The notes beneath the pieces were generated by a model. It was not told the DNA's origin. It searched no databases and saw only the letters and a program-made list of their open reading frames with translations. 64,000 nt of DNA from an uncultured Bacteroidota bacterium (GTDB lineage Bacteria; Bacteroidota; Bacteroidia; Flavobacteriales; Flavobacteriaceae). The stretch lies in NCBI GenBank assembly GCA_902619315.1, contig CACNDW010000008.1:1-64000 (forward strand), in the 5' to 3' direction. Made by a program: the position numbers and the translations under genes. Positions 52,712 to 61,384 of this stretch are shown piece after piece. Position 1 is the stretch's first letter, and every line of letters begins with the position of its first letter.

Positions 52712-52743
52712 CAAATTTAAATTTTTTAATGATTTTTAATCAA
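52712..52743 (-). promoter_or_regulatory. Promoter TTG-N21-TAAATTTG of the sulfatase operon
   Basis: On the minus strand a TTG (52741-52743) is followed 21 nt later by TAAATTTG (52712-52719), which matches the Bacteroidota consensus TAnnTTTG exactly. It is the best-formed promoter in the window and leads straight into operator C. Confidence 0.65.
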
Positions 52744-52855
52744 TTTTTGAGGCAGATTGTTTTAATGGTTAATCAACATTATAACTAGGATTTTTTGACG
52801 TGATTTTTCATAAAATTAATCCTATAATTATATCATTTAAAAAGCAAAAGAAAAA

Positions 52856-54058
52856 TTAATGATCTAAGACAGCATTATATACATGTTTCTCAAAAATCTC
52901 TTTTCTGGAATAGTCCCATCCTTTCATTTGAGTCATAAGGATCATAACCAAATTTTCCTTAGGATCAATTCTAAAGTAGGGACCCCATGAACCATGCCAA
53001 CCATAACTTCCCTGACTTCCTAGAAAGGGGTAGGCAGCTATATTTTTTATTACACTGAAAGTCATTCCAAAACCAATCGCCTCATTGGGCTTGTGGTTAT
53101 CATTATTTGGTTTATGATTTCTTATTCCATCTAGTTGATCTTTGGTCATCAATTCTACGGTATGTTTTTCCAATATTTTCTGACCTTTGTATGTTCCCTT
53201 GTTAAGTAGCATCATACAGAACTTTGACAAATCCTCAATGGTTGATGCCAAGCCTCCAGAAGGATTACAAAAAGTAACTTTTTGGGTATAGGGTGAATTT
53301 TTGGGGTGATCTAACAGGCTATACCCTCCTGGTTTATCTAAAAAATAACCAGTGGTAAAACGATGCTGTTTCTCTTTAGGGATTTCAAAAAAAGTATCTT
53401 GCATCTGCAAAGGATCAAAAACTTCTATTTTTAAAAATTCATCTATTTTTTTTCCTGTTAGTTTTTCTATAAGATAAGCCCCTATGCTGACTGATGGTCC
53501 ATATATCCAAAAGGTTCCAGGTTCCTCAGCTAGTGGAATTTCACTCATCCGCTTGACTTCTGTCTCCAAGTCGATGGAGCGGTTGGATTTTAATACATCA
53601 AATTGCTTTCTCAGCGCGGGGTATGTTTTTCCAATACCAGTGGTATGTCTTAGAAGATCAATAACGCGAATCGGGTTTGAAGCGGGTTTGAGAGAACCAT
53701 CTGGTTGGTATACCATTGGGTTTTTATACTCTAAAATGTAGCGACCAATTGGATCCTCTAAATCGAAATATCCTTTTTCATGAAGCTTCATGATGGCAAC
53801 AGCAACGATGCATTTTGTTATTGAAGCAATTCTAAAAATACTATTTTTTTCAATTGGTTTTTTTTCCTCGATATTGTCATAACCAAACATATCGTAATGA
53901 ATAATTTTACCTTCTTTTATTACCATTGTTTGAAAACCTATCAACTCTTTATCCTCAACGAATTTTCGCATTCTCTTATCGAGTTGATCAAAATTATACT
54001 GTGCATAAGTTGATAAGGCAAAAAAAGTAAAAAAGAAAGGACTAATTATATGAGTCAA
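52856..54058 (-). CDS. Serine hydrolase (beta-lactamase/PBP-like), possible carbohydrate esterase
   Basis: A 400-residue exported protein of the serine beta-lactamase-like group. SITK at residues 79-82 supplies the catalytic Ser and Lys, a YGPSVSIGAYLIEKLTG motif near residue 180 takes the Tyr position, and HGSWGPYFRIDP near residue 352 takes the third motif. Members in polysaccharide loci can be deacetylases or other esterases. The ORF opens at a TTG (54058) and its signal peptide (ISPFFFTFFALSTYAQ) lacks a basic start. An ATG at 54075 would supply MKYFYP but is out of frame by one base, so a frameshift or deletion may have removed the original start. It follows susD2 after a terminator. Confidence 0.8.
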   Translation of the reverse strand: MTHIISPFFFTFFALSTYAQYNFDQLDKRMRKFVEDKELIGFQTMVIKEGKIIHYDMFGYDNIEEKKPIEKNSIFRIASITKCIVAVAIMKLHEKGYFDLEDPIGRYILEYKNPMVYQPDGSLKPASNPIRVIDLLRHTTGIGKTYPALRKQFDVLKSNRSIDLETEVKRMSEIPLAEEPGTFWIYGPSVSIGAYLIEKLTGKKIDEFLKIEVFDPLQMQDTFFEIPKEKQHRFTTGYFLDKPGGYSLLDHPKNSPYTQKVTFCNPSGGLASTIEDLSKFCMMLLNKGTYKGQKILEKHTVELMTKDQLDGIRNHKPNNDNHKPNEAIGFGMTFSVIKNIAAYPFLGSQGSYGWHGSWGPYFRIDPKENLVMILMTQMKGWDYSRKEIFEKHVYNAVLDH

Positions 54059-54095
54059 GGGTAGAAATATTTCATTGTTGAAATTTAATTTAATG

Positions 54096-54133
54096 AAAAA
54101 CCCGGCTTTAAACTAAATTAAAGCCGGGTTTTT
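54096..54133 (-). terminator. Intrinsic terminator after susD2
   Basis: A perfect 16-bp inverted repeat, AAAAACCCGGCTTTAA and TTAAAGCCGGGTTTTT, around a 6-nt loop. Its right edge lies 19 bp beyond the SusD2 stop, and further Ts follow on both sides. It is the same arrangement as the terminator after susD1. Confidence 0.88.
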
Positions 54134-54152
54134 TTGTTTAAAAAGTTTTTAT

Positions 54153-56000
54153 TTAATAACCTGGGTTCTGGGCGACATCATTGGTAGCTAGATCAATTTC
54201 AGATAATGGAATTGGTCTTAAATAATGATGTTCTTTAATATAGTTAAGTGCACCAATCCAGGGATTAAATGCCTTACTTCTACTTATTAAAGTACCGGTT
54301 CTTTTTAAATCATACCATCTTAGTCCCTCTCCCATAAACTCACGTGTTCTTTCATCCATAATCATTTCAATTGTCACGTCACCTGAAGCCCTATAGCTCT
54401 TGGTAGCTAACGAACTTAGATCAACTGGGTTAGCAGCCATATCGGCATCAGCAAGAGGTCCGCCTACAGCACGATTTACAACTGCATTGTAGTAATCAGA
54501 AGCCGAACCTAGAGCTCCATTACTAGCTCCCTTAACAATTGCCTCAGCAGCTATAAGATATGCCTCTGAAGACCTCATAAGTGGATGATCAGCTTCACCG
54601 AAACCATTCCCGTAGTCTATACCTGGCTCCCAAAACTTCCACATCATTGGGTTTTTACTGTTGTTATGATAAGCAGATTCATCTATTTTTCCAATCTGAT
54701 CAACATTAATTACAGCATAATTCATGTTACCTCCGATATCCTTTCCTCTTTCTGCTAGGGTTGTAGCTGGATTATCCCAATCCCTATACTCGACTACTAC
54801 ATCACCAGATTTTATATCAATTGGTGCTGCACCCGCAGCCGGAACAAAACCAGGATTATCAACAACAGCATAAACCTTTTCAACAAAATTTAAATGATAT
54901 CTAGTATCTGTTTGCGGATCAAAAAGTCTCCAAGTAGCTGGAACAGTAGAATGAGCACCTAATTGTCTGTTATAGTCAGATGTTCTACCTGGACTACCAG
55001 GAGATTCATCATGAGATCCACCAAAAATACTATGTGAATTATTCCCAGAATCACCTGCCACTTGGTCACCAATTGCATATGCATTCTCGCCTACATTAGT
55101 AAGTGGATTATTAGAGTATTGAACTGCAAAAATCGTTTCACTGTTTCTATAATTCTGATCTGCTGGCCCATGAGTTTGATTTGTTACATCTTCATTCTTT
55201 TTAGGAAAAAGATCTTTATAATTAGCAACCATTGGGTGAGCTGCAATTACTTTATCAGCATACTCTCTTGCAGTTGTGAAATCAGCAGCTGAACCTCCCA
55301 ATGAACCTCCAAAATTCCATCCTCTAGTTAAATAAACTCTCGCAAGTAAATGCTGAGCTGCGCCCAAAGTAGCACGTCCATAATCAGAGGCACTGGCGGG
55401 TAAAACTGCTTCAGCTTCCGTCAAATCAGTAATTATTTGTGAGTAGACTTGCGCAGAAGGAACTCTAATAACTTCCTTATTAGCTGAGGTGGTTTCCTCT
55501 AACGGTAAAGGGATATCACCAAATTGCTGGACAAGTGAAAACAGGCAATAAGCCCTTATAAATTTAGCTTCTGCAACTCTAACATCTCGCGTAGCTGCAT
55601 ATGAACCGACATTTTCAAGGGATTCAGCTCTTGATATAAGAGTATTTGCTCGATTTATCGCTTTATAATGATAAACCCAAAAGTCTTCAACTTCAGATAC
55701 ACCAGAGGTGAATTCAGGTCCATAAGTATCAATATTAACATTGAGTTCAGTACCAATATTTCTGTAGCCACCACTGCGTGAAAAAATATCAGTTCCATTT
55801 AACGTTAGTGCCCTTAGTTGAGCAATAGGTCTTAAGAGTGGGTAAATTGACTTACTCAAGTCTTCAAAACCAGACGGGGTAGAAAAATATGCACCAGCAG
55901 TCTGATTAGATATACTCTCCTCTGTAAGTAATGATTCAGTATCACAACTCATGGCGAAGACTAAAGAGAAAGCGATTAAAATTTTATTGAATGTTTTCAT
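54153..56000 (-). CDS. susD: SusD/RagB-family glycan-binding lipoprotein (second pair)
   Basis: From ATG 56000 the protein has 615 residues, and the lipoprotein signal (MKTFNKILIAFSLVFAMSC) sits at the N-terminus. The frame extends to ATG 56042 (629 residues), which would add a charged 14-residue leader and lies only 6 bp after SusC2. Either start is possible, and the inner one suits export better. The mature protein carries TPR-like helices and the C-terminal SusD signatures SSEAYLIAAEAIVKG, DERTREFMGEGLRWYDLKR and LRPIPLSEIDLATNDVAQNP near the end. It would bind oligosaccharides at the surface with SusC2. It differs clearly in sequence from the first SusD, so it may bind a different piece of the glycan. 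Confidence 0.93.
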   Translation of the reverse strand: MKTFNKILIAFSLVFAMSCDTESLLTEESISNQTAGAYFSTPSGFEDLSKSIYPLLRPIAQLRALTLNGTDIFSRSGGYRNIGTELNVNIDTYGPEFTSGVSEVEDFWVYHYKAINRANTLISRAESLENVGSYAATRDVRVAEAKFIRAYCLFSLVQQFGDIPLPLEETTSANKEVIRVPSAQVYSQIITDLTEAEAVLPASASDYGRATLGAAQHLLARVYLTRGWNFGGSLGGSAADFTTAREYADKVIAAHPMVANYKDLFPKKNEDVTNQTHGPADQNYRNSETIFAVQYSNNPLTNVGENAYAIGDQVAGDSGNNSHSIFGGSHDESPGSPGRTSDYNRQLGAHSTVPATWRLFDPQTDTRYHLNFVEKVYAVVDNPGFVPAAGAAPIDIKSGDVVVEYRDWDNPATTLAERGKDIGGNMNYAVINVDQIGKIDESAYHNNSKNPMMWKFWEPGIDYGNGFGEADHPLMRSSEAYLIAAEAIVKGASNGALGSASDYYNAVVNRAVGGPLADADMAANPVDLSSLATKSYRASGDVTIEMIMDERTREFMGEGLRWYDLKRTGTLISRSKAFNPWIGALNYIKEHHYLRPIPLSEIDLATNDVAQNPGY

Positions 56001-56048
56001 TTCTGTTTTAATTTCTTTTAAACTTTTCATTGTATTCTTCATTTGTGA

Positions 56049-59000
56049 TTAAAAATTAATGTTAACCCCAAACAATACAGTAAGTGCTGGGAAATCGTCG
56101 TTATACGCACCTGAATTATATTCAGGATCAAAAGTTAGGAAATCAGTAAATACAAATGGGTTCTGTAATTGACCATAAACCCTAAATCTAGAAACACCAA
56201 GTTCACTCAAAATCTGCTTGGGTAAACTATATCCCATAGTTATATCTGATATTCTTACAAAGTCAGCCAATTGATAGCTAAGTCCAACTCGTGATGTTCC
56301 ACCTTTTCTCTCATTCTTGGAATTAAGACCTGGACCAGTAACTGGGCTATAATAAGTATTACTAGGATTATCAGGTGTCCAATAATCTATATCAGCTGAT
56401 CTGTTATAACGATCACTTGCAATATCTCCAAAAGTTCCATTAAGGTATGCGTTTGAATACATTAATCCTTGACGTGTGTATACAAAGAATGATAAATCCC
56501 AATTTTTATAATTTAACTGATTTCTCAAGCCAGCAGTCCAATCAGGAGTTCCCTTTCCAACAATCATTCTATCGTCGGAATTGATTTTTTTATCACCATT
56601 AAGATCTCGAATTCGTACCATACCTGGTACTTGGCCAAATTCTGCGGCTTCAGCCTCTTGGCCTAATTGCCATATACCCTCAAACTTATAGGTATAATAA
56701 GCTCTAACTGACTCACCTACAAATCGAGCATTTCCAATATCTTCTGTAAGTCCACCTGCTAGTTTTACAACTTTGTCATCATTAGCAGTAAAAGTTAAAT
56801 TAGAAGACCATCTAAAATCTCCTTTATTTACATTTACAGTATTAAGTGAAACTTCAATACCACTGTTTTCAATTTCTCCAACATTTCCAAGTACATTATT
56901 AAATCCTGTAGAATTTGGAACTTTGTCATCTAAAATTAAATCTTCAGTATTTCTCTTATAATACTCAACTGTCCCGCTAATGGGTAAACCACTTAATGCA
57001 AAATCGAGTCCAAAATTAATTTCCTTACTTCTCTCCCAAACAATGCCTTGATTAGACAAAGCATTAATAGTATAACCTAGAGATGGTGTTCCATCAAAAT
57101 CATAGAATGTTTGGAAAATATTTGCTTGAGTTGCGTATGGGCTAATACTTGCATTATTTCCAACTTCACCGTAACTAGCTCTTAATTTTAAATTATTAAA
57201 AACTCCAAGTGCTTGAACAAATGATTCTTCGGACATTCTCCAGCCAATGGCTGCAGAGGGGAAGAAAGCCCATTTGTTCCCGTCTGCTAATTGAGACGCT
57301 CCGTCATACCTTCCAGTTAGCGTTAAAAGATATTTATTATCAAATCCATAGTTAATTCTTCCCATGTATGAAGCAATAGAAAACTCTTCAAGATTAGATC
57401 CGTAATTTGTTACAGTAGCACCTGTACCCAGACTATGCCACAAAGACTTGTATGGGAGATCTTCAACAGCCAAACCTATTTGCTCATTATACTCTTCAAA
57501 AATACTTGCTAAAGCTGTAGCATTTACTGAATGTTTTCCAAACTCTGCTATGTAGGTTAGGGTATTGTCAATTGTGTAATTAGAAGTTTTGAATTGATTA
57601 GTACTTGCTATTGGACTTCTTGAACCCTTTCTTGATTTTGTAAAGGTCCCTCTATATTCACCCTCTCTAATATTATTGCTATATCCTGAGTAGGAAGTTT
57701 TAAACTTTAAACCTGGAATTAATTCATACTCAAGATATACATTTGCGATCAATGAATTTGAACGATTTTGTCTTTGATAGTTGTCAGGATCTATTTCAAC
57801 TAATGGATTAATTACCTGAGAGTCATTGATCCCCATGTAAAAAGCATATGGTCCTACAGGCCCGAAATTTGTATCACGTTTATTTGGTTCAACAATATCA
57901 TTAAAAAAAGGAGTTGCAGTTGGTCTTGCTCTCATAGCAGATCTAACAGCCTCATGTGATCCCCAATTTCTTTCATTTTCTGTAAGATAAGCAGTAAAGC
58001 CTACTGTAAATTTTTCTGATACTTGACTTTCAATCCCCGCATTTAGGCTAAGGCGAGTGTAATCATTTCCAGCTACTAATCCTTCCTCCAACTGTTTACC
58101 GGCCGAAAAATTATAGGTAGTAGAATCAGAGCCACCAGAAACTGAAATAGTATGATTTTGCTGAACGGCCTCCTGTGAAATAAGATCTAACCAATCAGTA
58201 GTAATATCATTGTTAACATTGTAAAGCTCCTGAGCCGTAAATCCTCTTCCGTATCTCTCCTCATCTTGATATAGCTCATAAAATTGCTTTGAAGTCATCA
58301 TGTTAGGCATTTGAGCTTGAGTTTTTTGTCCATAATAACCATTATATGATACACTAGGTCTACCAGATGAACCTTTTTTGGTAGTTATTATCACAACACC
58401 GTTAGCCCCTCTAGCTCCATAAACTGCTGTCGAAGAAGCATCTTTTAAAACATCAATAGTTTCAATATCAACAGGGTTAATATCATTAAGATTAGCTCCT
58501 AAAATACCATCGACAACAACAAGTGGTCTTGTTTTTTCGTTATCAAAATTATTTAGACCTCTAATATTAATATCAAAAGCATCACCCGGCTTACCTGCTG
58601 TTTTTGTAACGACAACACCCGCTATCTGTCCCTGAAGAGATGCGGCAGCTTGAACAGGGTTAGCTCTCTGAATAACTTCAGTTTTAATCTGGGCAATTGC
58701 TCCAGTTAAATCTCTTTTCTTTACTGATCCATAACCTGTTAAGACAATTTCTTCCAATTCATCAGATCCCATTTCTAGAGAAATATCAAATGATTCTGCA
58801 TTTGCTACCTCAATTTCTTTATCTAAAAAACCAACATACGAAAAAGTAATTACATCAGAGTCCGATACAGCGATCGAGTAATTACCGTCAAAATCAGTTG
58901 ACGTACCTGTGTCAGTTCCTTTAATCACAACATTAACTCCTGGTAAAGGCACTCCTTCTTCGTCAGAGACGCTTCCTGAGATTGTCCTTTGCGCAAATGT

Positions 59001-59060
59001 AAAATTGAATGTTAAAAGAAGTAAAATGACAAGGTAATAGTTAAAACTTTTTTCCTTCAT
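56049..59060 (-). CDS. susC: SusC/RagA-family TonB-dependent receptor (second pair)
   Basis: A 1003-residue outer-membrane pore. The signal peptide is MKEKSFNYYLVILLLLTFNFTFA. The N-terminal carboxypeptidase-like domain reads RTISGSVSDEEGVPLPGVNV. A TonB box region (EEIVLTGYGSVKKRDLTGA) and the plug (ETIDVLKDASSTAVYGARGA) follow, then the barrel, which ends in VLFGVNINF. It has its own promoter and operator D. The two receptors differ in length by about 60 residues and in most of the barrel, so they probably import different oligosaccharides. It is followed by susD2. Confidence 0.95.
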   Translation of the reverse strand: MKEKSFNYYLVILLLLTFNFTFAQRTISGSVSDEEGVPLPGVNVVIKGTDTGTSTDFDGNYSIAVSDSDVITFSYVGFLDKEIEVANAESFDISLEMGSDELEEIVLTGYGSVKKRDLTGAIAQIKTEVIQRANPVQAAASLQGQIAGVVVTKTAGKPGDAFDINIRGLNNFDNEKTRPLVVVDGILGANLNDINPVDIETIDVLKDASSTAVYGARGANGVVIITTKKGSSGRPSVSYNGYYGQKTQAQMPNMMTSKQFYELYQDEERYGRGFTAQELYNVNNDITTDWLDLISQEAVQQNHTISVSGGSDSTTYNFSAGKQLEEGLVAGNDYTRLSLNAGIESQVSEKFTVGFTAYLTENERNWGSHEAVRSAMRARPTATPFFNDIVEPNKRDTNFGPVGPYAFYMGINDSQVINPLVEIDPDNYQRQNRSNSLIANVYLEYELIPGLKFKTSYSGYSNNIREGEYRGTFTKSRKGSRSPIASTNQFKTSNYTIDNTLTYIAEFGKHSVNATALASIFEEYNEQIGLAVEDLPYKSLWHSLGTGATVTNYGSNLEEFSIASYMGRINYGFDNKYLLTLTGRYDGASQLADGNKWAFFPSAAIGWRMSEESFVQALGVFNNLKLRASYGEVGNNASISPYATQANIFQTFYDFDGTPSLGYTINALSNQGIVWERSKEINFGLDFALSGLPISGTVEYYKRNTEDLILDDKVPNSTGFNNVLGNVGEIENSGIEVSLNTVNVNKGDFRWSSNLTFTANDDKVVKLAGGLTEDIGNARFVGESVRAYYTYKFEGIWQLGQEAEAAEFGQVPGMVRIRDLNGDKKINSDDRMIVGKGTPDWTAGLRNQLNYKNWDLSFFVYTRQGLMYSNAYLNGTFGDIASDRYNRSADIDYWTPDNPSNTYYSPVTGPGLNSKNERKGGTSRVGLSYQLADFVRISDITMGYSLPKQILSELGVSRFRVYGQLQNPFVFTDFLTFDPEYNSGAYNDDFPALTVLFGVNINF

Positions 59061-59092
59061 TTTAATAAAAATTTTAAGTTAAAATTTGTTTG

Positions 59093-59104
59093 GTGTTCGC
59101 ACAC
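59093..59104. promoter_or_regulatory. LacI-type operator, site D (GTGTTCGCACAC)
   Basis: The fifth copy of the motif, 32 bp upstream of the SusC2 ATG. A TTAATTTG -7-like sequence (minus strand, 59121-59128) lies 16 bp upstream of it, so the site falls just past the predicted transcription start. Confidence 0.72.
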
Positions 59105-59427
59105 ATTTTACTTGGTTTTACAAATTAAATAAAAAAACTTAATGAAATGTTAAATTTTTCAAGAAATTTGAATTCGGTTCATAATCCTAAACTTATAATT
59201 ATCAGAAACATATGTTTTTTTTGGCATTATTTAGATTTCCTACAGTTGTTAAAATTTATAGTGCAATAGGATTCCCAGACGATAGCCCATATAGACAAAA
59301 GGTCATTTTTGACCTATTTTTTTGATTTAATTTCTTTTGTGAAATACTGTTTTAGAAGATAATGGTATTTTGGACCCTGGGGAACTATTGGTGAAATTTA
59401 CCCAAAAGCTTAAAATAGAATATAGAT
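59105..59427. other. Divergent intergenic region between susC2 and GH39
   Basis: About 320 bp. It holds the susC2 promoter region at its left end. A short inverted repeat, AGGTCA-TTTT-TGACCT, at 59300-59315 is followed by a T run on the plus strand. No clear -7 box for the GH39 gene was found. A 37-codon frame at 59212-59325 is not convincing as a gene. Confidence 0.5.
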
Positions 59428-61053
59428 ATGAGGACTGTAGTATTAATATTTTTAGTTGTGACTTGCCTTGCAAAAGCCCAGAAACCGGAGACTACTTTTA
59501 CTATTGATGCAGGGGAGGTAGTGGGTGAAAATACAGAATTTTGGAAAGCTGCCGGTTCCGACCATCTGTTTTATCATGTGACACGTCCATCTGGACAGTC
59601 ATTGCTTGATAGAATGGAAGCAACAAAATCGCATAAGTTTTTGCGAACACACCATACTTTTGTTCAGGATAAGAAAAAAGGGGTAATACGTGGACAAAAT
59701 GTATATTCAGAGGACAAAAACGGTAACCCTGTATACGACTTTTCAAATGTTAATAAAGTTTTTGGCGAATATGTAAAACGGGGTTTAAAGCCTGTTGTTG
59801 AGTACGATTATCTGCCCAAGCAATTGGAAAACAAAACCAATAAAGGCTCAAATGGAAACGACGAGGGTATGAAAATGAAAAATATGGGCCCTAATAACTG
59901 GAAGAAATGGTCTGAGCTGATGAAAGCGGCTACGCAAAATTTTATCGATGTATTTGGTGAAGAAGAAGTGCAAACCTGGTATTTTGAAGTATGGAACGAA
60001 CCCGATGGCTGGCCCATGGACCAACTGGATGTTTTTTACAAAATGTACGATGTTTTTGTGGATGCAGTCACTTCGGTAAATGATAAGTTTCGTGTTGGAG
60101 GGCCTGCTTGTTACCACGAGTATTTTCTACGCCCTTTTTTAAACCATGTGGTTAATGGAACCAATCATGTGACTGGAGGAAAAGGAACCCGTATTGATTT
60201 TATTTCTTATCATATTTACGGCTTGTCCGGTAAATGGTTAAACTCAGAGCCACATATTCAACCGCATGTACAGCGTTTTTCGCAATCTATACTCTGGTTA
60301 AAACGCTTAATGAATGATTTCCCAGAGTTAAAAGGTACCGAGTTTCATATTAACGAGTGGGGAATGTCTTCCAATTTTTTTAGAACGGTTGAAGACCATC
60401 CTGATTTGGTTTATCGTAATAATGAAGAATCTCCACTGTTTTTGGTGAAATTAGTTAACTCCCTTTATCAAATAGAAGACAAATACAATTTTCCAATTTC
60501 CATGTTGTTGTATTGGGGATTTTGTGGAGAAGCAGACGCAAATGAGGTTTTTACTGGAAAGCGCGAACTTACCATTGCCGGAAATATTCCAAAACCTGTT
60601 CAAACAGGATTTGAAATGCTTGCTCAATTAAAGGAGAAGCGAATTCAAGTATCGCGTCAGAAAAAGGACAGTCGTTTTGGCGTACTTGCAACAAAATCGG
60701 ATAACGGAGAAATTGTACTTATTGCATATAATTACAACGAGACAGACAGAGGAGTCGAGAATAAGGAGAAAGTAATCCTGCGATTTACAGGTTTAGAACC
60801 AAATTCAACATATCATGTTGAACAAACCAAATTAGACCAAAACAATAATAATACCTATTCAGCATGGGAAAAAGCAGGAAGTCCTGGATTATTATCAAAA
60901 GCTGAGATTGCAAAAATAAAGGGTGTTGCCTCCCTAGATTCAAGACGAAAAGAAAATTTTGTTACGGATAATAAAGGAAACGCAAAAGTGGAAATTGACA
61001 TGGCCACCCACACAATGCAATTGTTGGATATTAAGAAATCACCAAGCTTTTAA
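59428..61053 (+). CDS. GH39 glycoside hydrolase (beta-xylosidase or alpha-L-iduronidase type)
   Basis: A 541-residue exported TIM-barrel hydrolase (signal MRTVVLIFLVVTCLAKAQ). The acid/base motif WYFEVWNEPDGW is near residue 188 and the nucleophile motif HINEWGMSS near residue 310. A beta-sandwich follows after residue 415 (LIAYNYNETDRG). GH39 contains beta-xylosidases and alpha-L-iduronidases. Both xylose and iduronate occur in ulvan, so both are plausible here. It is the only GH gene on the plus strand and lies alone between susC2 and the PL22-like gene. No LacI-type operator precedes it. Its codon use looks slightly less AT-biased than that of the susC genes. Confidence 0.9.
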   Translation: MRTVVLIFLVVTCLAKAQKPETTFTIDAGEVVGENTEFWKAAGSDHLFYHVTRPSGQSLLDRMEATKSHKFLRTHHTFVQDKKKGVIRGQNVYSEDKNGNPVYDFSNVNKVFGEYVKRGLKPVVEYDYLPKQLENKTNKGSNGNDEGMKMKNMGPNNWKKWSELMKAATQNFIDVFGEEEVQTWYFEVWNEPDGWPMDQLDVFYKMYDVFVDAVTSVNDKFRVGGPACYHEYFLRPFLNHVVNGTNHVTGGKGTRIDFISYHIYGLSGKWLNSEPHIQPHVQRFSQSILWLKRLMNDFPELKGTEFHINEWGMSSNFFRTVEDHPDLVYRNNEESPLFLVKLVNSLYQIEDKYNFPISMLLYWGFCGEADANEVFTGKRELTIAGNIPKPVQTGFEMLAQLKEKRIQVSRQKKDSRFGVLATKSDNGEIVLIAYNYNETDRGVENKEKVILRFTGLEPNSTYHVEQTKLDQNNNNTYSAWEKAGSPGLLSKAEIAKIKGVASLDSRRKENFVTDNKGNAKVEIDMATHTMQLLDIKKSPSF

Positions 61054-61384
61054 TAGGGTTACTTCAGTTTAGGACATTTAAAACGTCACAAATATTTATG
61101 AAATGTTTTCATTTAATATGGGATACCTTTTTCATAATCATCAATATTTTTTTTATTATTCCCAACCCCTCGAAAAATTGTAATTGATAGTGGCAACATC
61201 GTCATAAAACATCCAATTATAATCACCAACTAAATATCAATCAAATTTTGATGTATTTCTTTTAGTTTTTGAACTTCCCCTTCTTGATAAGAGTGTCACC
61301 AAGTATCTTCATCATGAAAAACAAATATCACATTCCCTTCTTAAAGATCCATACCATAATAATGAACTTTTTACATAAGGTTAG
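61054..61384. other. Intergenic region between convergent GH39 and propeller genes
   Basis: About 330 bp. On the minus strand, 61113-61367 reads as one 85-codon frame with three internal stops and some protein-like stretches (for example KGN- or EGN-VIFVFHDEDTW). This could be gene debris, but an AT-rich region with that few stops is not rare. No structured terminator, repeat or RNA gene was recognised. Confidence 0.4.

Noticed and set aside
59300..59315. AGGTCA-TTTT-TGACCT inverted repeat as a terminator or operator
   Set aside because: The stem is only 6 bp, no gene ends immediately before it on the plus strand, and I saw no second copy, so it is noted only within the intergenic entry.
59212..59325. 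37-residue ORF upstream of GH39
   Set aside because: Very short, low complexity at its start, covers an inverted repeat, and resembles no family I know.
61113..61367. Single-frame remnant with three internal stops on the minus strand
   Set aside because: Some stretches look protein-like, but the number of stops is not far enough below chance for AT-rich DNA, and no family was recognised.
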